Under the pieces are notes generated by a model. That model did not search any database. It was not told the origin of the DNA and saw nothing but the letters and a program-made list of their open reading frames with translations. Below are positions 10,988-23,506 of a stretch of DNA of 64,000 nt, one piece after another. The stretch is from the NCBI GenBank assembly GCA_905250025.1, contig CAJNOJ010000200.1, positions 62,001-126,000 on the forward strand. The letters are read 5' to 3'. The position numbers and the translations under genes were made by a program. This DNA comes from Adineta ricciae (taxonomy: Eukaryota; Rotifera; Eurotatoria; Adinetida; Adinetidae). The first letter of the stretch is position 1. Every line of letters starts with the position of its first letter.

Positions 10988-13900
10988 ATGAGTTCAACAT
11001 TTCGACAATGGAAGAATAAACTGCAATGTTCACATAGACAATCGATGAATCAAAATCAGTTGTTCATCGAAGATGAGGTAATCAAAAACGTCTTTGTGAA
11101 ACAGTTCTTTAATTGATTAGTTTTAGTTCAAAACTGTACATAATGTCATGGACAGTCTCGTGAATGAAAACAATGCATTGAAGACACGACTTGATCTATT
11201 AGAAAATCGAGTAAGACATTTGAAAAAGATTGCTTTTCTTTTGGAAATTGTCTTCTCTCTTTTAGTATGAACGATGGATCCATGACGAACAAACTTATTT
11301 GAATAAACGTATTGAATATCTGGAAAATGAAAATCATCAATTGCACGAGCTATATATCAATTACCAGATGCAAAATGAAACGTGTATGCGATCAATGACG
11401 GATTTAATCATGAAAATTCTTTTAACCCAACAGGTAAATGTCACTTAGATCTTTGTTGTTACTTGTAAACCAAAACAACAATCGATAAGTGCTAATCTCA
11501 GAGATGTTTTCTTCTTTAATTGATACATCCAATCTCAAGTTGTGCACTCGTCTCTCTCTTACTGTCACTTCGTTTTATCAACGAATAGAAAAATAATGTT
11601 GACAACGTCGCACATGAAATATCTTTTATCAACAGATCTACAAAAATATATATATATGTCTCACGTTTCTTCGTACGTTCGTTTTACATAAAGAAGTGAT
11701 GATTATCATAGATAAATAAAGAAAAAACATCATGACCAGACAAAAAAGACGACGAATTCAAGATCTTCTTGGACAGTGTATCCTTCCATGTCATGATCAC
11801 GTCAAATCGCAGGTAGAAGAACATCTGTTTCCCCACCGCAAGAAGATCTTTTTTTCCTTAAATTACGAATGAAGAAATAATACTCGATTTCTTTTCATAG
11901 GAGCGAAGAAAAGAACGTGTTGAACAGTATCATGAGAACGATGCGGCCCAGTGGAGGACGAAGCAACAGCAGGTAGAGCAGTCGCCTGTTCTTTGTGCCT
12001 CCATCAATTAGTATGTTGTATTTGAATAGGATGATGATAATCGATGTACTACTAATGATCAAACCACATGGCTTGATCAGCGCTTGATGAATGTCGATGA
12101 ACACGATCAACAAACAAGAAATCATTCATCGGGTATGTATTCTAATATTCTTATGAAAGAATATGTTATGATGTAAGTTCCTTTTTTCTCTGCTTGCCGG
12201 ATTTTTTCTCTCCGTCAGACACATGTCTAATTAGATACTACAGAACGAGAAAAAAAAGGAGAAAGTACATGAAAGAGGAGAAGAAGAAAAAAAAGCAAAC
12301 TGCTATGTTTTTCCGTGAAGCAAAGAGAAAATATGCTAACGGCAACTGGAAAAAACGGCAGTTTCGAAGGCAAAAACTAAGTGTGCTTATTAATTGAGTC
12401 GTTTTTCCAGCAAGGAAAAAGAAAAGTCTATACAAACGGTAAGACAATATTATTCAAGATTATTTAGGTAAATATCGAAAAAGACTTTTCAAATGGGAAT
12501 AAGAAAAAATGATTTTATTGAGTAAATACCGTCAAGAAGATCGACGTAAAAATAACAACTGTCAGAAGAAATAAATATCTCTGTCCTGAAATATAGACTA
12601 GTCTGTCAGAAGAATCATCATAGTCAGAAAACTTCCGATAGGGGGATATATGGAAACTAACATTCTCAATAGAGGATCTAATTTTTCAATATGAAAGTTG
12701 CATTGCTATGACAAGTTTTTCAATATGATATTGTCAAGTATACAGATCCCTAAGAGAAAACCTGTGAATGATATTGATGAAAATTGCTTGTTCCATCGCC
12801 TTGAATTTCAATTACTGTGAGAAGAGAAGAAAAAGATGAGTAATAATGTTTGTCAACATGACAAATCAAGGACAGAAATTTAGTGTCTATCCGTTCTAAT
12901 TATGAATTCTATTCGATCGGCATGCGATCGATAGGACGCCTCATATTTCTCATCCGAGAGTCTCAAATAACACATAATAATCAATATAGAAATGAAATAA
13001 GATTCACTAATATCCTTTGCCTGATTACGATCATCAGCGAAGTGGAAAGACTTACAAATAGAGAATTCTTTTCGTCGTTTTGACTCGATTAATCCATTTC
13101 TGTTCATAGAATTTCCTGATCAACTTGTAACACTGGCTACTGTCAAATCGAAATCCGAGAGATCATCCACTGGCCTGACAAATAAACTCTATTATCTGTT
13201 AAGTAATGAAAAGTCTCCTTGTGATAATCAACGTTTACCAAGTGTAAATATCGTTCCTGTTAATGATCCTCATACTATTCCTCGCAAACAACAATCAACA
13301 ATAACAATTACTCCGAAGAATAAGTCAACACCACAATATGCCCGAACAGCTTATTCTAACCATGAAAGGTTATCAACACAAACCCCAGTTCGTACAACGA
13401 CAGTTGTTAAAAACACATCCACAACATCGACTGCGAAACCAAATCGAGTACAAGCAACTCCCGTGCGGCCATCGACGACAACAGCAACAGCAACTGCAAC
13501 AACTAATCGACCACGTCCTACTATTTCTACAACTACTTGTCAAAAAACAGCATCGTCAACTTCAATACCTACCAAGCCATCTCGACCGCGGTACACTCTG
13601 GCAAAGTCTTCTGAACCGCTACGAACTGTTACACCGACACCGACACCACCAACAAACACACGAACAAGTGCTTCGAAATCAACAAAACCGGCACTGTCTA
13701 CTGTTAAAGCACGTCCACCACCAGTTACTCAGCAACCAGCTCGTGTTTCCGATCTTGACGCATTGATCGCTCAGCGACAGGCTCAGACTAAAGCGAAAAA
13801 GCCAACCTCCATTCCAGTCGCTTCTGTGACGAATAATAAAATCCGACAATCGCTGTTTACAAAGAATACTGTTAAACTAGTTCGACCTGTTCGTAGTCAA

Positions 13901-15357
13901 GAACTAAAAACATTCACATGCCATCTAACACCTGAAGTACCGAATATAATTTCAAATGAAGTCGTATGTCCAACTAATGAGTCGTTGTCAACATTAACGC
14001 CACCTTCACTCGAATCGATCACTGAAACGAAAACCATCGAGAAAAAAGAGGATTCGAGTACACCAAGTATTGCGCATGATTTTTCCGAAGATAGCCTCAA
14101 CGAGCATCACCATGGTCGGAAATTAGTCGATACAAGTAAGCAAAATTCGAGGAAAAAAAAGAAGTTTTGTAATTAAAGTAAAATACTCTAATTTAGATGC
14201 ATCAATGAGTACGAAAGAGAATAATCATAACCCTCATCTGCGTGATCAGTCGTCTGGAAGTGATATTTCACCGATTATCCTAATCAAAACTGAAACATCA
14301 GCTGACTCGGCGTACTGTAATGGTTCGCTAGATCGTGAAGAAACGAACACAAGCGACGGATATTTTCTCCTACCAGATGATCAATTAACTTCAAAAGACA
14401 ATCCGTGTTCGACGAAATCTTCATCTGTATCACAAAAATCAGTCGTACATCGTTTAGTCTTTCCCGGCCGACTCGGCCGAATGATATTCTTTCGTCGCAT
14501 CTTATCCGATTCGGATATCTATCAAAAAATCTGCTCCAAAGACTCGGAAATTACTCATAATGTCTACCATTTAGATACAATACGGGATTACTCAATGGAA
14601 TTTTACATGTTAACTACATATGCTTCCGATTCACAGTTGCACGCTTGGGTTGATTGTAGTGATGATGAACTTGTGAATAATGTGTGCCATTTCGATGATA
14701 GTCAATTCAATATCGATGATTACGAAGATGATAGTCAATTGAAACAAACTCATAATAGTGATAGTCTTGTCGAAGGTGAACTTGATTGGTATTCCGAGCT
14801 TGATATTTTAAACTTAACATCAAATAACTATCAAGTAAGAGAAAAAGTTCATTTCATTGTCGAGATTTTTATTTTTGTCTGTATCTAAGGATAAACAAGA
14901 AACAACATCTAGTTGCTCAAGTAAAGTGCATGTCGAAGAACTATTACAGACACATTTGGTAAGTTTTTCTTCTACTCCAAATGCAAACCTTTCTCTTCTC
15001 TTGTATTTATAGTTTTCATTATCAAGTCCGACAACAACCACGTCTATCGATTCATCAAGTTCTGCTGGTATGACATCAACATCGTGGGCTATGCCGCAGA
15101 ATACTAAGCCTAACCCTGCATCTGTTGATCATAATAACACAATTCTTCAAGAAATACTTAATCATTCATGGACGGATCATTTACCATCGTCATCTTCTCA
15201 TCTGCTCGATGATTCTCATGACGAACACAGTGAACATGACATGACCTCATCGATAATCACCGATGAATTTCAATCGGATTTCTATTATCTCTGTCCAGTT
15301 ACTAATACTACAACCTTTTCAAAGAATGAGCCGAAAACATTTTGTCATGATGTTTAA
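10988..15357 (+). CDS. Coiled-coil N-terminus and Ser/Thr/Pro-rich protein of unknown function
   Basis: Multi-exon gene I cannot assign. Exons read: MSSTFRQWKNKLQCS... (10988-11077), a charged helical segment with NENNALKTRLDLLENR (11127-11210), and YERWIHDEQTYLNKRIEYLE (11265-11433), a probable coiled coil. Further exons start near 11732 (MTRQKRRRIQDLLGQ), 11901, 12031 and 13111. The long exon 13111-14136 is rich in Thr, Ser, Pro and Lys (disordered). It continues at 14197-14833, 14889-14958 and 15013-15357 into an acidic Ser/Asp/His-rich tail. A folded-looking patch, FPGRLGRMIFFRRILSDSD, sits at about 14460-14520. The join between the exon ending 11433 and the one containing 11732 is unresolved: phase 0 splicing meets a TAA, so 11732 may be an alternative start or the locus may be two genes. 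Confidence 0.6.
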
Positions 15358-15446
15358 GCATCGTTCAGTGCCAGATATATTGTTATATCTATATTTTTAT
15401 TCGTTTTCTTTCTGTTCATTTTGTTTTGTTACCGAACAAAGTACAT

Positions 15447-15452
15447 AATAAA
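15447..15452 (+). promoter_or_regulatory. Polyadenylation signal of the 10988-15357 gene
   Basis: AATAAA 90 nt downstream of the stop at 15357. The convergent EF-hand gene ends at 15521, so the two 3' ends are close together. Confidence 0.55.
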
Positions 15453-15520
15453 ATGCAAATCTTTTATTATTCTTCATTTCCAAGCAGTCGATCAAGTAGA
15501 TCTAAAAACAAATTGAAATG

Positions 15521-16442
15521 TCAACGGCACGATTCTGGTCGAAACCTACGTTCAATATTGATCTGTTTATGTTCATCATTTAAACCCAATTGAATTAATC
15601 CATCGATCTCATCGTCGGTTAACGGTTCACCAAGTGTTCGCATAACTGTTCGGAAATGTTCGATATCAATGAAACCATGTTTTGTACGATCGAATTTGGC
15701 GAATGCTTGTCGGAGAGTATCGCGATCATTGTTGATCGATGTCCACGATTCATCGAGTAATTGCAAGAGATCTTCAAATGTTAACTCGAATTTTCCTAAA
15801 AAATCAATCGAAATGTTCGATGAGAATCGACAAAGATAAACTTTGAACCATCTTCTTCAAGTTTACGAATGCGTTTGTTACAATCAGCTTGAGAAGGATT
15901 TCGACCGAAAGCTTGTAACGTTTCCATCAAACGATTGATATGAATAGTTTCGATATTATCATTGTCTTTAAATTGGGAGAATAACTCATACATATCGCCT
16001 ACAAATAAGAGTTCATAAGAACGTCTTTTGAGTAAAGAATAACATACGTAAAGCGTCATTGAGTTGCTCAGACGAATACTCTTCACCATTATCCCCTTCG
16101 TTATCATCGAAGCGTGGTGTTTCTTCCTCAGCCTGACGAAAATACGAATTAAATCAATTCTTCCGAGTTGAATTTCAGAAAATTTGATATACTCACCATT
16201 TGTTCGCGCACTTGATTTGAATCCAACTGACACTACGCTCGTTGCTAGCTACTTCAAGGTACTCGCTGTTCTTTTTCTCTTCATTTTTACTTCACTACAA
16301 TTACACAAGCCACACATTTTCGACGATTTTGTTCTTAACAATCACATGAGAAGGAAAAAACATCGAACGCTGTTCTTAAAATAACATACAATACCGAGCT
16401 GGAACTTACATTTTCTGCAAATATGGATCTGCGGAAATTCAT
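15521..16442 (-). CDS. EF-hand protein, possibly DRC8/EFCAB2-like
   Basis: Four or five small exons, about 175 residues. A start exon MNFRRSIFAEN at 16442 ends in GTAAGT, and acidic exons (LDSNQVREQM, then AEEETPRFDDNEGDN) follow. The EF-hand pair comes next: MYELFSQFKDNDNIETIHI, then RKLEEDGKFELTFEDLLQLL across a 49-nt-class intron, then AFAKFDRTKHGFIDIEHFRT and LGEPLTDDEIDGLIQLGLND. Neither loop has a full set of Ca-ligating residues, so Ca binding may be weak. The order of segments and GEPLTDDEI resemble EFCAB2/DRC8, a subunit of the axonemal nexin-dynein regulatory complex; calmodulin-like or myosin-light-chain-like identity is the alternative. The first exon is the least certain part. 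Confidence 0.7.
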
Positions 16443-16805
16443 GGGTACTTTCTCTGTGCAAAAAATAAATGTCCTTTGATCTTGGAGATAATTCAATAGA
16501 AATAATTATCACAATAGACAGAGTATCAAGCGAAGAAATTGATTACTCTATGAATAATACTTGCCAGACAGAGCTCAGTCATTGAAATAATTGTATTACA
16601 TTATATCTCAGTATCTGTCTCCCTGAAGACTATAATGGCATTTATCATACTCGAATTCAAATATTTGTAGAGATGTACCTGCGAAAAAGATCGATGCCGG
16701 ATTTGCGAGTGTTTTTATATTAGAAACAATTTTCAAAAGAAAAAAAAATGTTGGAGAATAGAGAATAACAACTTTATCTAAGTATTTCTCAATACACATT
16801 ACAAA

Positions 16806-19800
16806 TTATTGATTTCTTGTTCTTGGTGGTTTCGGTTGCATTCGTTCCATTTTCCAATCATGTGCTGATATCAACTTGTGTGATATTGTCATTGTGTTCT
16901 TGCGATTTGGATAGACATCGAATTGTTCGAGAAATCTCTTCAGACAGTAGTGAAAATTTCGTTGAATATCGAGTGAAACTTCATCAAGCGGAAAACCAAT
17001 TGAATATACTGCTTGATCCTTTTCCTTTACGTATTCGATGCGATTTTGAGTTTGAAATGTCAAATGACATTTGCTTTCACATTCATTCAGAAAAAAAGCT
17101 AATCGTGACTTCGCCCAGCCAACCCATTCGTCGAGTTCATTCGTATTCGCACCAGACAATGTCAGTTGTAACATTGTCTTGATCTTTTCATTTGGAAATT
17201 CATTGCTCAGTTGAAGTATTTGTGAGAGCGCTTTCATTTTATCTTCCATAGTGATGGTATTAATCGAATTGAGTAGACTGACGACACGTTGAAAACCTTG
17301 CACAATGAGATCACGAGTTGAGTGCATGGTAGCACGAGCTGTGTTGTTGTACGGTGGTCTTGGAGAAATGATTCTCATTGCTCCACGATTCTGTACTGAT
17401 GGTTTATTCGCAGAAGTTGGCTGTTGAGATGATTTGGAATGTAAACGAAGTTCCTGTGCTGACCAGTTGAATTGCGCATAAGTGGAAAAGAATTTGTAGA
17501 CTAAATTAAAGAAATCATCGATGGAAAAGTTTTCGATCGACGAAAGCGAATCGATCGGCGATAGGGACGAATGGCAAATGTGCGCAACGAGAGTGGCCCA
17601 TGAGAAACCACCCAGGTAGGCATAGACTTGTCCATATAATCCAACGTGTTGTGCCCAGGTGCGAACAAAAGATAGAAGACGTTGGAAGATAGGTGGAGAA
17701 CGCGCATGAATGAGAAGATGCTCCATTTCATCAATCTAAATCAAAGAAAAAAATTCTAAGCAATGAAAAAACTAATCATCAAGTAGTGCTTCAATTAAAA
17801 TGTATAACAGTAATTTTCAACTTACACCATGTACAGAATCTTGCGCATTTGCATTGTTCTCAAATTTTGATTCGTCTGAGGATGTTTTGATTGTTTTAAT
17901 TTGCACAAAGATTTCCACTTTAGTTTGATCAGAGAATAGAATGTACATGAGAGGATACAAAGCTTGAACTTTTCGACACCATAATATTTCGTCCTTGAAC
18001 ACGGAATTGATCCGTGTTTCCAACAATTCAACCACGTAATTATTCAGTGCATTTGAATCGTTCTTTAGCTTCAACAATTGGCCGTCCAAATTTGTTCCCT
18101 GGTCATTCGTCTCTACTTCATGTAATAGAAACACCGTATCAACATCTTCTCCCTTTACACCCTATAATTAGAACAGCGTACATTCAAAACAGCTCCTCTT
18201 CTCCTGAACTTACAATCCGAAAACTGCCGTACGGAAGGAAGCGATGGGTGAAACAATGTAACGTGTCTTTGTTGAATAGTTCAGCAAAACATGTTCGCAA
18301 CTTGTTGAATTTATCTTGTTTTTGTTCGTATAATTGTGAACTTTCGTAGAGGTCCATCTGTTGAAAGAATTGATGTAGCTGTTGCTGTTGTTGTTTTTGA
18401 GAATATAGTGGTGGCAGAATAGGACCCAAAGGTAGTTGATAGGTGATATGGAAGGGAGTTGTGTCATTGTCATGTGGTCGTTGTAGAACGTATAGATGTT
18501 GAACAGGAAAGGTAAACGACTTTTCTAGAGCTAGAAGAAAACGCATTTTTTTCAGGCATAGCACTAATTGTCAAATGAGAAGCCTGTGAAAGAGACGTGG
18601 CGCATTCTTAGCAAATAACAAATTTACTTACTGAGGTTTGGCATTGCTTGAAGACGTTTTTCCGTACTATCGAATTGCGCTATGGTCATATGCGGCGTAT
18701 AGGGACTTCGTTTATTTGTGCAGCATTGTGGAAACAATTCTTTCACTTGTTCATACACTGCTTTCAATTTGTTCGTCGAGTCTTTTGTAATCCTCATATA
18801 GCATACGTTGTTTTCCACAAATGTTGCAATTTCATTTACTTCACTATCGAATGCTTCACATTCACTCAGTGCCATTCGTAACGGCAACAGAATATTCTCC
18901 TCATCATCTTCACATCCATTTAAATCAAAAAACGGCCACAATATATTCACATGTGCTGGCCAGCGATCAAACGATGGATCGTACTCTGCACGATACTTGT
19001 CAATCATTGGCCAATGTTCTATGCTTGGAATCATGACAAATGCTGATCGATGGCTAATGGATCGGGTTTGAAAATTAATAATCAATTGAAGAGCATAATG
19101 ATCAGAAAGGTTTATTCGTTTCCCGCTGTCATCATCGACTGCAATCGTATCCGTACCAATCATGTTCAGATGTTCAACGAAATAATACAGATTATTTAAA
19201 GTGTGAACAAGACATCGGTCAAAACGACGATTGATTTGTGTGCGTGACATGATTTCTGCACACATATTTTTCGATGGATCGTACGTGAATCCTGGATTCT
19301 AGATTCGTACAAAACAAGAAATGAAACGGATGAGAGCGAAGGCGAATGTCTCTTACTTGTTCGAGATCGTATGCTTTTTTCCAGAGATCATGGACATTAG
19401 ATTCGTATTTTTCGAGTAAATTTTGTTCTTTCAAATCAAAATCACCGAAATTAAAATCTCCTACTAGCATATAATTTTGAGTATTTAGCCGAGTGAAGAG
19501 ATTCTCCAGTGTTTGACATCGTTTTTCGTCTGCATTTCGAGATCGATTGCTGTGGAGATGAAGATTGACAATATCGATGGTTACTTTAGTATTCAACCCG
19601 AATCGAGCAATGATAATTTCCTTTGTTGATTTTTGCATCGTGCTTGTTGTTGTTGTTGTTGCTTGGTCGTTTAAAGACTCAAGCGGTGCGATAGAGAGTG
19701 CACGTGGCTCAAAGTTCTTCATCAACATCAGTTGCCCATAGGTTTTGGATTGTTCACTGTTGATGACATCTTTCATGATGATAATGTAATATTTATTCTT

Positions 19801-21079
19801 TTGAAGCCACATTTCGTTGAGAAGAAGTTTGAGAAACGGTTGGGTAACCTCTTGTAGACAGATCAAATCGGGTAACAACGATTGAAGAGTATGAAGTATA
19901 GCACGATATCGTTGTGGAGTAAAGATCAACTCTGGATGGTGATAATCGAAAAGAATATTCCAGGTGAGGCAGTGAAGTGGTTGCGGAAGAAGCGAGTTAT
20001 TTGTGGAGGGCATTTTGACATCATCTGATGCTAATGATGTATGTGGAAGATGAACCCATTGTTCGAGAGAGTTATCAAAATGATACAATCCTTGGGTTGT
20101 TGGTATACCTTGGCCCATATCTACGATATATAAAACAGCTCAATGATATAGTGAAAACAAGCAATGTTGTCTATTTCTTCGGAGTGCGCAGTCAAGTATT
20201 CGAAATGTCATTCATGGGTTCATCTGTCTACATAATCGATTCTGTGACCTTTACGTCACTGTATCAATGACTGGCGCATAGAAAACTGAAAAACCATTTT
20301 CCGTACCATTTAATATTACTTCTTGCTGTTCACTTCCAGTTAGTACATCTAGTTTTTTCGTTCTATCCCATACCGTACGACCACCAATTTTGAAATGTCG
20401 AATGCGATGCATTGGTACACCATACTGTAAATATCATTCGTTAACGATATTACCAGTAAAATCTTTATCTTACCCGGTCATCATGAACTTTCTTGAAGTC
20501 GTTAAATGCAATTTCATGTATGCCAGTAAAACGATCTTCATATCCAATCACAACTTGCGATCGGTCGATCGATTTATCGTGAAGAATGCGACTGAATATC
20601 AGATCACCTCCTCGAAATTTGTTTGATGACGAAAGATCTTCTTCTACTGCAGTTGTATTTTCATTTTTTCTGTTCTTCTGCTTGCGTTTCTGATTGTTCA
20701 CTCTCAATTCTAACAACTGATCTTGCACTAGTTGAATAATTGATCGAAAAGAAGTGGTTTCTTTGGATTGACGAAGAGTTTCATCAAAATATTTTCGAAG
20801 ATTCGTCCATTGGTCGTGATCTAGTGGACACTTATTGGATGCTTTACCGATGCGTAAATCATGTAGATTGTTGATTGTTAACGATTGATTGAAAACTTGT
20901 AGTGAATCAAAGAAGAAACTGATCTGAATATCTTGATCAAGTTTTATTCTGACTTGTTCGAAGTCGCCTGATGGTTGAATTTGAAGATGATCATCGGATG
21001 GTAAGATCGAACGAAGGGAATTGAGTTCGTCCAAAAATGTCGATGCAGTGTCGCTTGTAGTATCAATATTTTCCCCCAT
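16806..21079 (-). CDS. Multidomain RNA-end repair/processing protein: MJ1316 + EEP + 2H phosphoesterase + poly(A)-polymerase-like
   Basis: About 1,270 residues in seven or more exons (near 21079-20474, 20424-20260, 20120-19360, 19300-18637, 18563-18213, 18162-17826, 17740-16806). The N-terminal 110 residues may be RWD-like. Next is an MJ1316/DUF504 domain: LIFSRILHDKSIDRSQVVIG, YEDRFTGIHEIAF and YGVPMHRIRHFKIGGRTVWD. An endonuclease/exonuclease/phosphatase domain follows with LTWNILFDYH, ICLQEV, LVGDFNFGD and LSDHYAL, so its catalytic N, E, D/N and H are present. A 2H phosphoesterase has AHVNILWPF and PHMTIAQF. A poly(A)-polymerase-like module ends the protein: PYGSFRIGVKGEDVDTV (GS and DxD), KVEIFVQ at the third acidic position (Glu, not Asp), and FVRTWAQHVGLYGQ...YLGGFSWATLVAH. 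MJ1316 domains are proposed to recognise cyclic-phosphate RNA ends. The combination suggests trimming, phosphate removal and re-extension of broken RNAs. Function is inferred. Confidence 0.87.
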
Positions 21080-22533
21080 TTGGACTTAAAAAATCAGCTG
21101 TTTTGTTCTTAAATCTTTTTGTCCCTGAAAAAAGGTGACAACGGATGGTGTGTACACGTTTATTTCTCTTTTTATAAGGAAAGCGACAAATACACGTGTA
21201 ATTGCACAAGTACATTTCGTAATAACAATGCAAGCGTACATTGCCTGTTTGTAATGACTCAAGTATAATGACACAATCAACATATGCAGTGTAGGTGTCA
21301 CTGTACGATAAGCCGTAGGATGAAAATATTTCCACACAATATAATTCAAAATAGCATATTTCATAGCTCTTTCGAAAAGCGATGAGCAAAATTTACGCAT
21401 AATTCCTCCCGTCAGCACTTCTAAATGTATTACATTCATTTTCATAAGAGAAATGAAAGAAATACATGTAGCTACCCTAATGAAAAATCATATCAGTTAC
21501 GTAACTCATATGCTGTACTCTATTCATTTCAAGAATAGGATCGGCAAAAATGGTACAACTAATATCGTTCTGTTGATTATTCAGAGATTGAGCTAAATTA
21601 AGCAATATTTGTTTTTTTTTTGTGATGTAGGACGTCGCTTAGATGCGCAAATCCAACGAAGCTCAATGATAGACAGTTATACTATAACGAAGATACTTTT
21701 ATTTGCATCACTTCAAACAATTGTGTATATCAAAGTCCGAAAATAAAATGAACATCATAGTAGACACGCGTTTCTTCTGTAGTACTAAATGACGTAGATA
21801 TACACATATACATTTAGTAACTACTATTCTCGTTTAAAGGATAATATTCTCTTATAATGGGACTGAATAATTATGTAGCATAACACTATTATAGGTCCTC
21901 TTGGGGAAAAAAAGAACTTCATTTCGGCTCGTTCCATAACTTAGTTAGAGGTGCGTAATATTTATCAACAAGCGTTGTCTTTTTTTAAATGAGTGCGTCA
22001 GCATCTGCTGACGACAGAGAGAGGGAAAAGAACTGCGCATACATGCATAATACTTCCCCATACTCATTTTGAATTTTGCGTATATAGAAATATTTGTTTG
22101 GAAATGTAAGGAGATCTATTCGATTGACATATGCATCGAGGTAGTTCTTATTTTGTTATTCATGGACGACATCCATTCTTTTGTTCTTAGAAAACGTTCG
22201 CTATCGTCACTTATTAACCTAGTTTAAATTGATAATTAATATTAAGGTATGATAGCAGTCCTTTTTCTTCACTGTCTATTGAATCCAATATCTTCACCGT
22301 CAGTATCGTGGTTGACTCCATTAATAAATCGACAAATGACTTCAAACTCATTAAAAGACAATAGTAAACAAGTTGCTAATCATTACACTTAGGCACATTT
22401 GAGCTTTATTTTAGCACGTTGTTCCATCCGTCTATAAATAGTCAAACATCCATTTTTTTTTAATACAAAACTTTCGAATTATGAAATGAACGGAATAGTC
22501 TGATGAGAGTATCATTTAGGAAACAGATTACCT
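21080..22533. other. Gene-poor stretch upstream of the RNA-repair gene
   Basis: AT-rich, about 1.45 kb. Overlapping minus-strand frames at 21063-21445 look accidental. No repeats or RNA genes recognised. It presumably holds the promoter of the minus-strand gene starting at 21079. Confidence 0.4.
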
Positions 22534-22990
22534 TCATTCGTCCGTCGACCTGCTATTTATATTTATATGAAAATAGTTGAACAACGAACGCATTGCATCA
22601 CGAAACTCGACATCGAGATATGAGCACGCAAATACGATGTGTTTAACAAGTAATTTTTCTAGTTGCTCTTTGGTCTGTTAAGTATATAATATAACTCATA
22701 ATTTGACATTCATATAAGAAAAAAAAAGAGACGAGTAGAGCATCAATGTCTTTCGTGCTTAAAACTTCTAGATAGACGTCGAAGAGCATTCCGTCTTTCA
22801 TTCTTTAGATTGGCAATCAATTCTTTACGATAATCGTTAACCAATGGTAGATATGAAAACAAATTCTTTCATATAACTTTCTAATGTTCTTTAATGAATT
22901 TTATTTCAGTCAAATCATAATTGCTACTTACATCGTTCCTCGCTCGTAAATACTGGTATATTCTCGTCTCAGATGACAAATATGTTGTTT
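22534..22990 (-). other. Possible minus-strand exons of an unknown gene
   Basis: Three minus-strand segments can be joined with consistent phase: about 22990-22912 (contains HICHLRREYTSIYERG, ending in GTAAGT), about 22868-22831 (KLYERICFHIYHWLTII, ending in GTAAAG), and 22674-22534 (TKEQLEKLLVKHIVFACSYL, DVEFRDAMRSLFNYF, stop at 22534). Composition looks coding but I recognise no family. It overlaps the start of the plus-strand frame at 22973, so at most one of the two overlapping parts is likely real. A competing minus frame reads PLVNDYRKELIANLKNERRN at 22780-22850. Confidence 0.25.
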
Positions 22991-23474
22991 TCTATCAACA
23001 TGTTCGCATTTCTAGATCGTCCAGATTCTTCAACGGCTCCGTTTCGAATATCTCCACCAGTCGTCTTTTTCCATGATGGCATCACAACGAGTGAAATCGA
23101 TCTACGCATTATGGATGCACAACGGCGTGCGCGTGCAATCGCAACAGCTCCACGACGAAATCGATATGATGATAAAGACGACGACGATGATGCTCATAGT
23201 TCAAACAAAAGTAAATCATTCATATTCGTCTGAACTATCTTCATACATTTTCTGTTCATTAGCGCTGTTCGGCTTTAGTAAAACACCGGCTGTTCCAATT
23301 CTCCATCAGCCTCTGCCTTCCCAGGCACAATCCCTGCCTCAAACGCAATCGGGTATGAATTTGATACCAAGTCCCCCTGTTATTCCACCAGCTCGAGAAG
23401 ATAGTGACGAACTCGATTATCTCTTCAGTATTACGTCACGTCGAAATCGATGTTCGTCGGGACCATTACCTTAA
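22973..23474 (+). CDS. Short protein of unknown function
   Basis: Two exons (to 23211, then from 23263) joined by a 51-nt GT-AG intron, about 150 residues. The conserved-looking part is FLDRPDSSTAPFRISPPVVF, FHDGITTSEIDLRIMDAQRR and ARAIATAPRRN. Then come an acidic stretch (DDKDDDDD), a proline/glutamine-rich middle and the tail DSDELDYLFSITSRRN. No membrane segment or catalytic motif is seen. The first Met could be at 22973 or at 23000 (MFAFLDRP), and an acceptor TTTTATTTCAG at 22909-22919 allows an earlier exon. AATAAA follows at 23501. I do not recognise the family. Confidence 0.5.
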
Positions 23475-23500
23475 TTATTCAACGAACAACAAACATACAC

Positions 23501-23506
23501 AATAAA
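23501..23506 (+). promoter_or_regulatory. Polyadenylation signal
   Basis: AATAAA 27 nt after the stop of the 22973-23474 gene, which supports that frame being transcribed. Confidence 0.5.

Noticed and set aside
12194-12397. Lys-rich plus-strand frame
   Set aside because: A-rich sequence lying within a probable intron of the 10988-15357 gene; no conserved content.
13338-13766. 142-codon Gln/His/Leu-rich plus-strand frame
   Set aside because: Out-of-frame shadow of the Thr/Pro-rich exon of the 10988-15357 gene; the neighbouring frame joins upstream and downstream exons, this one does not.
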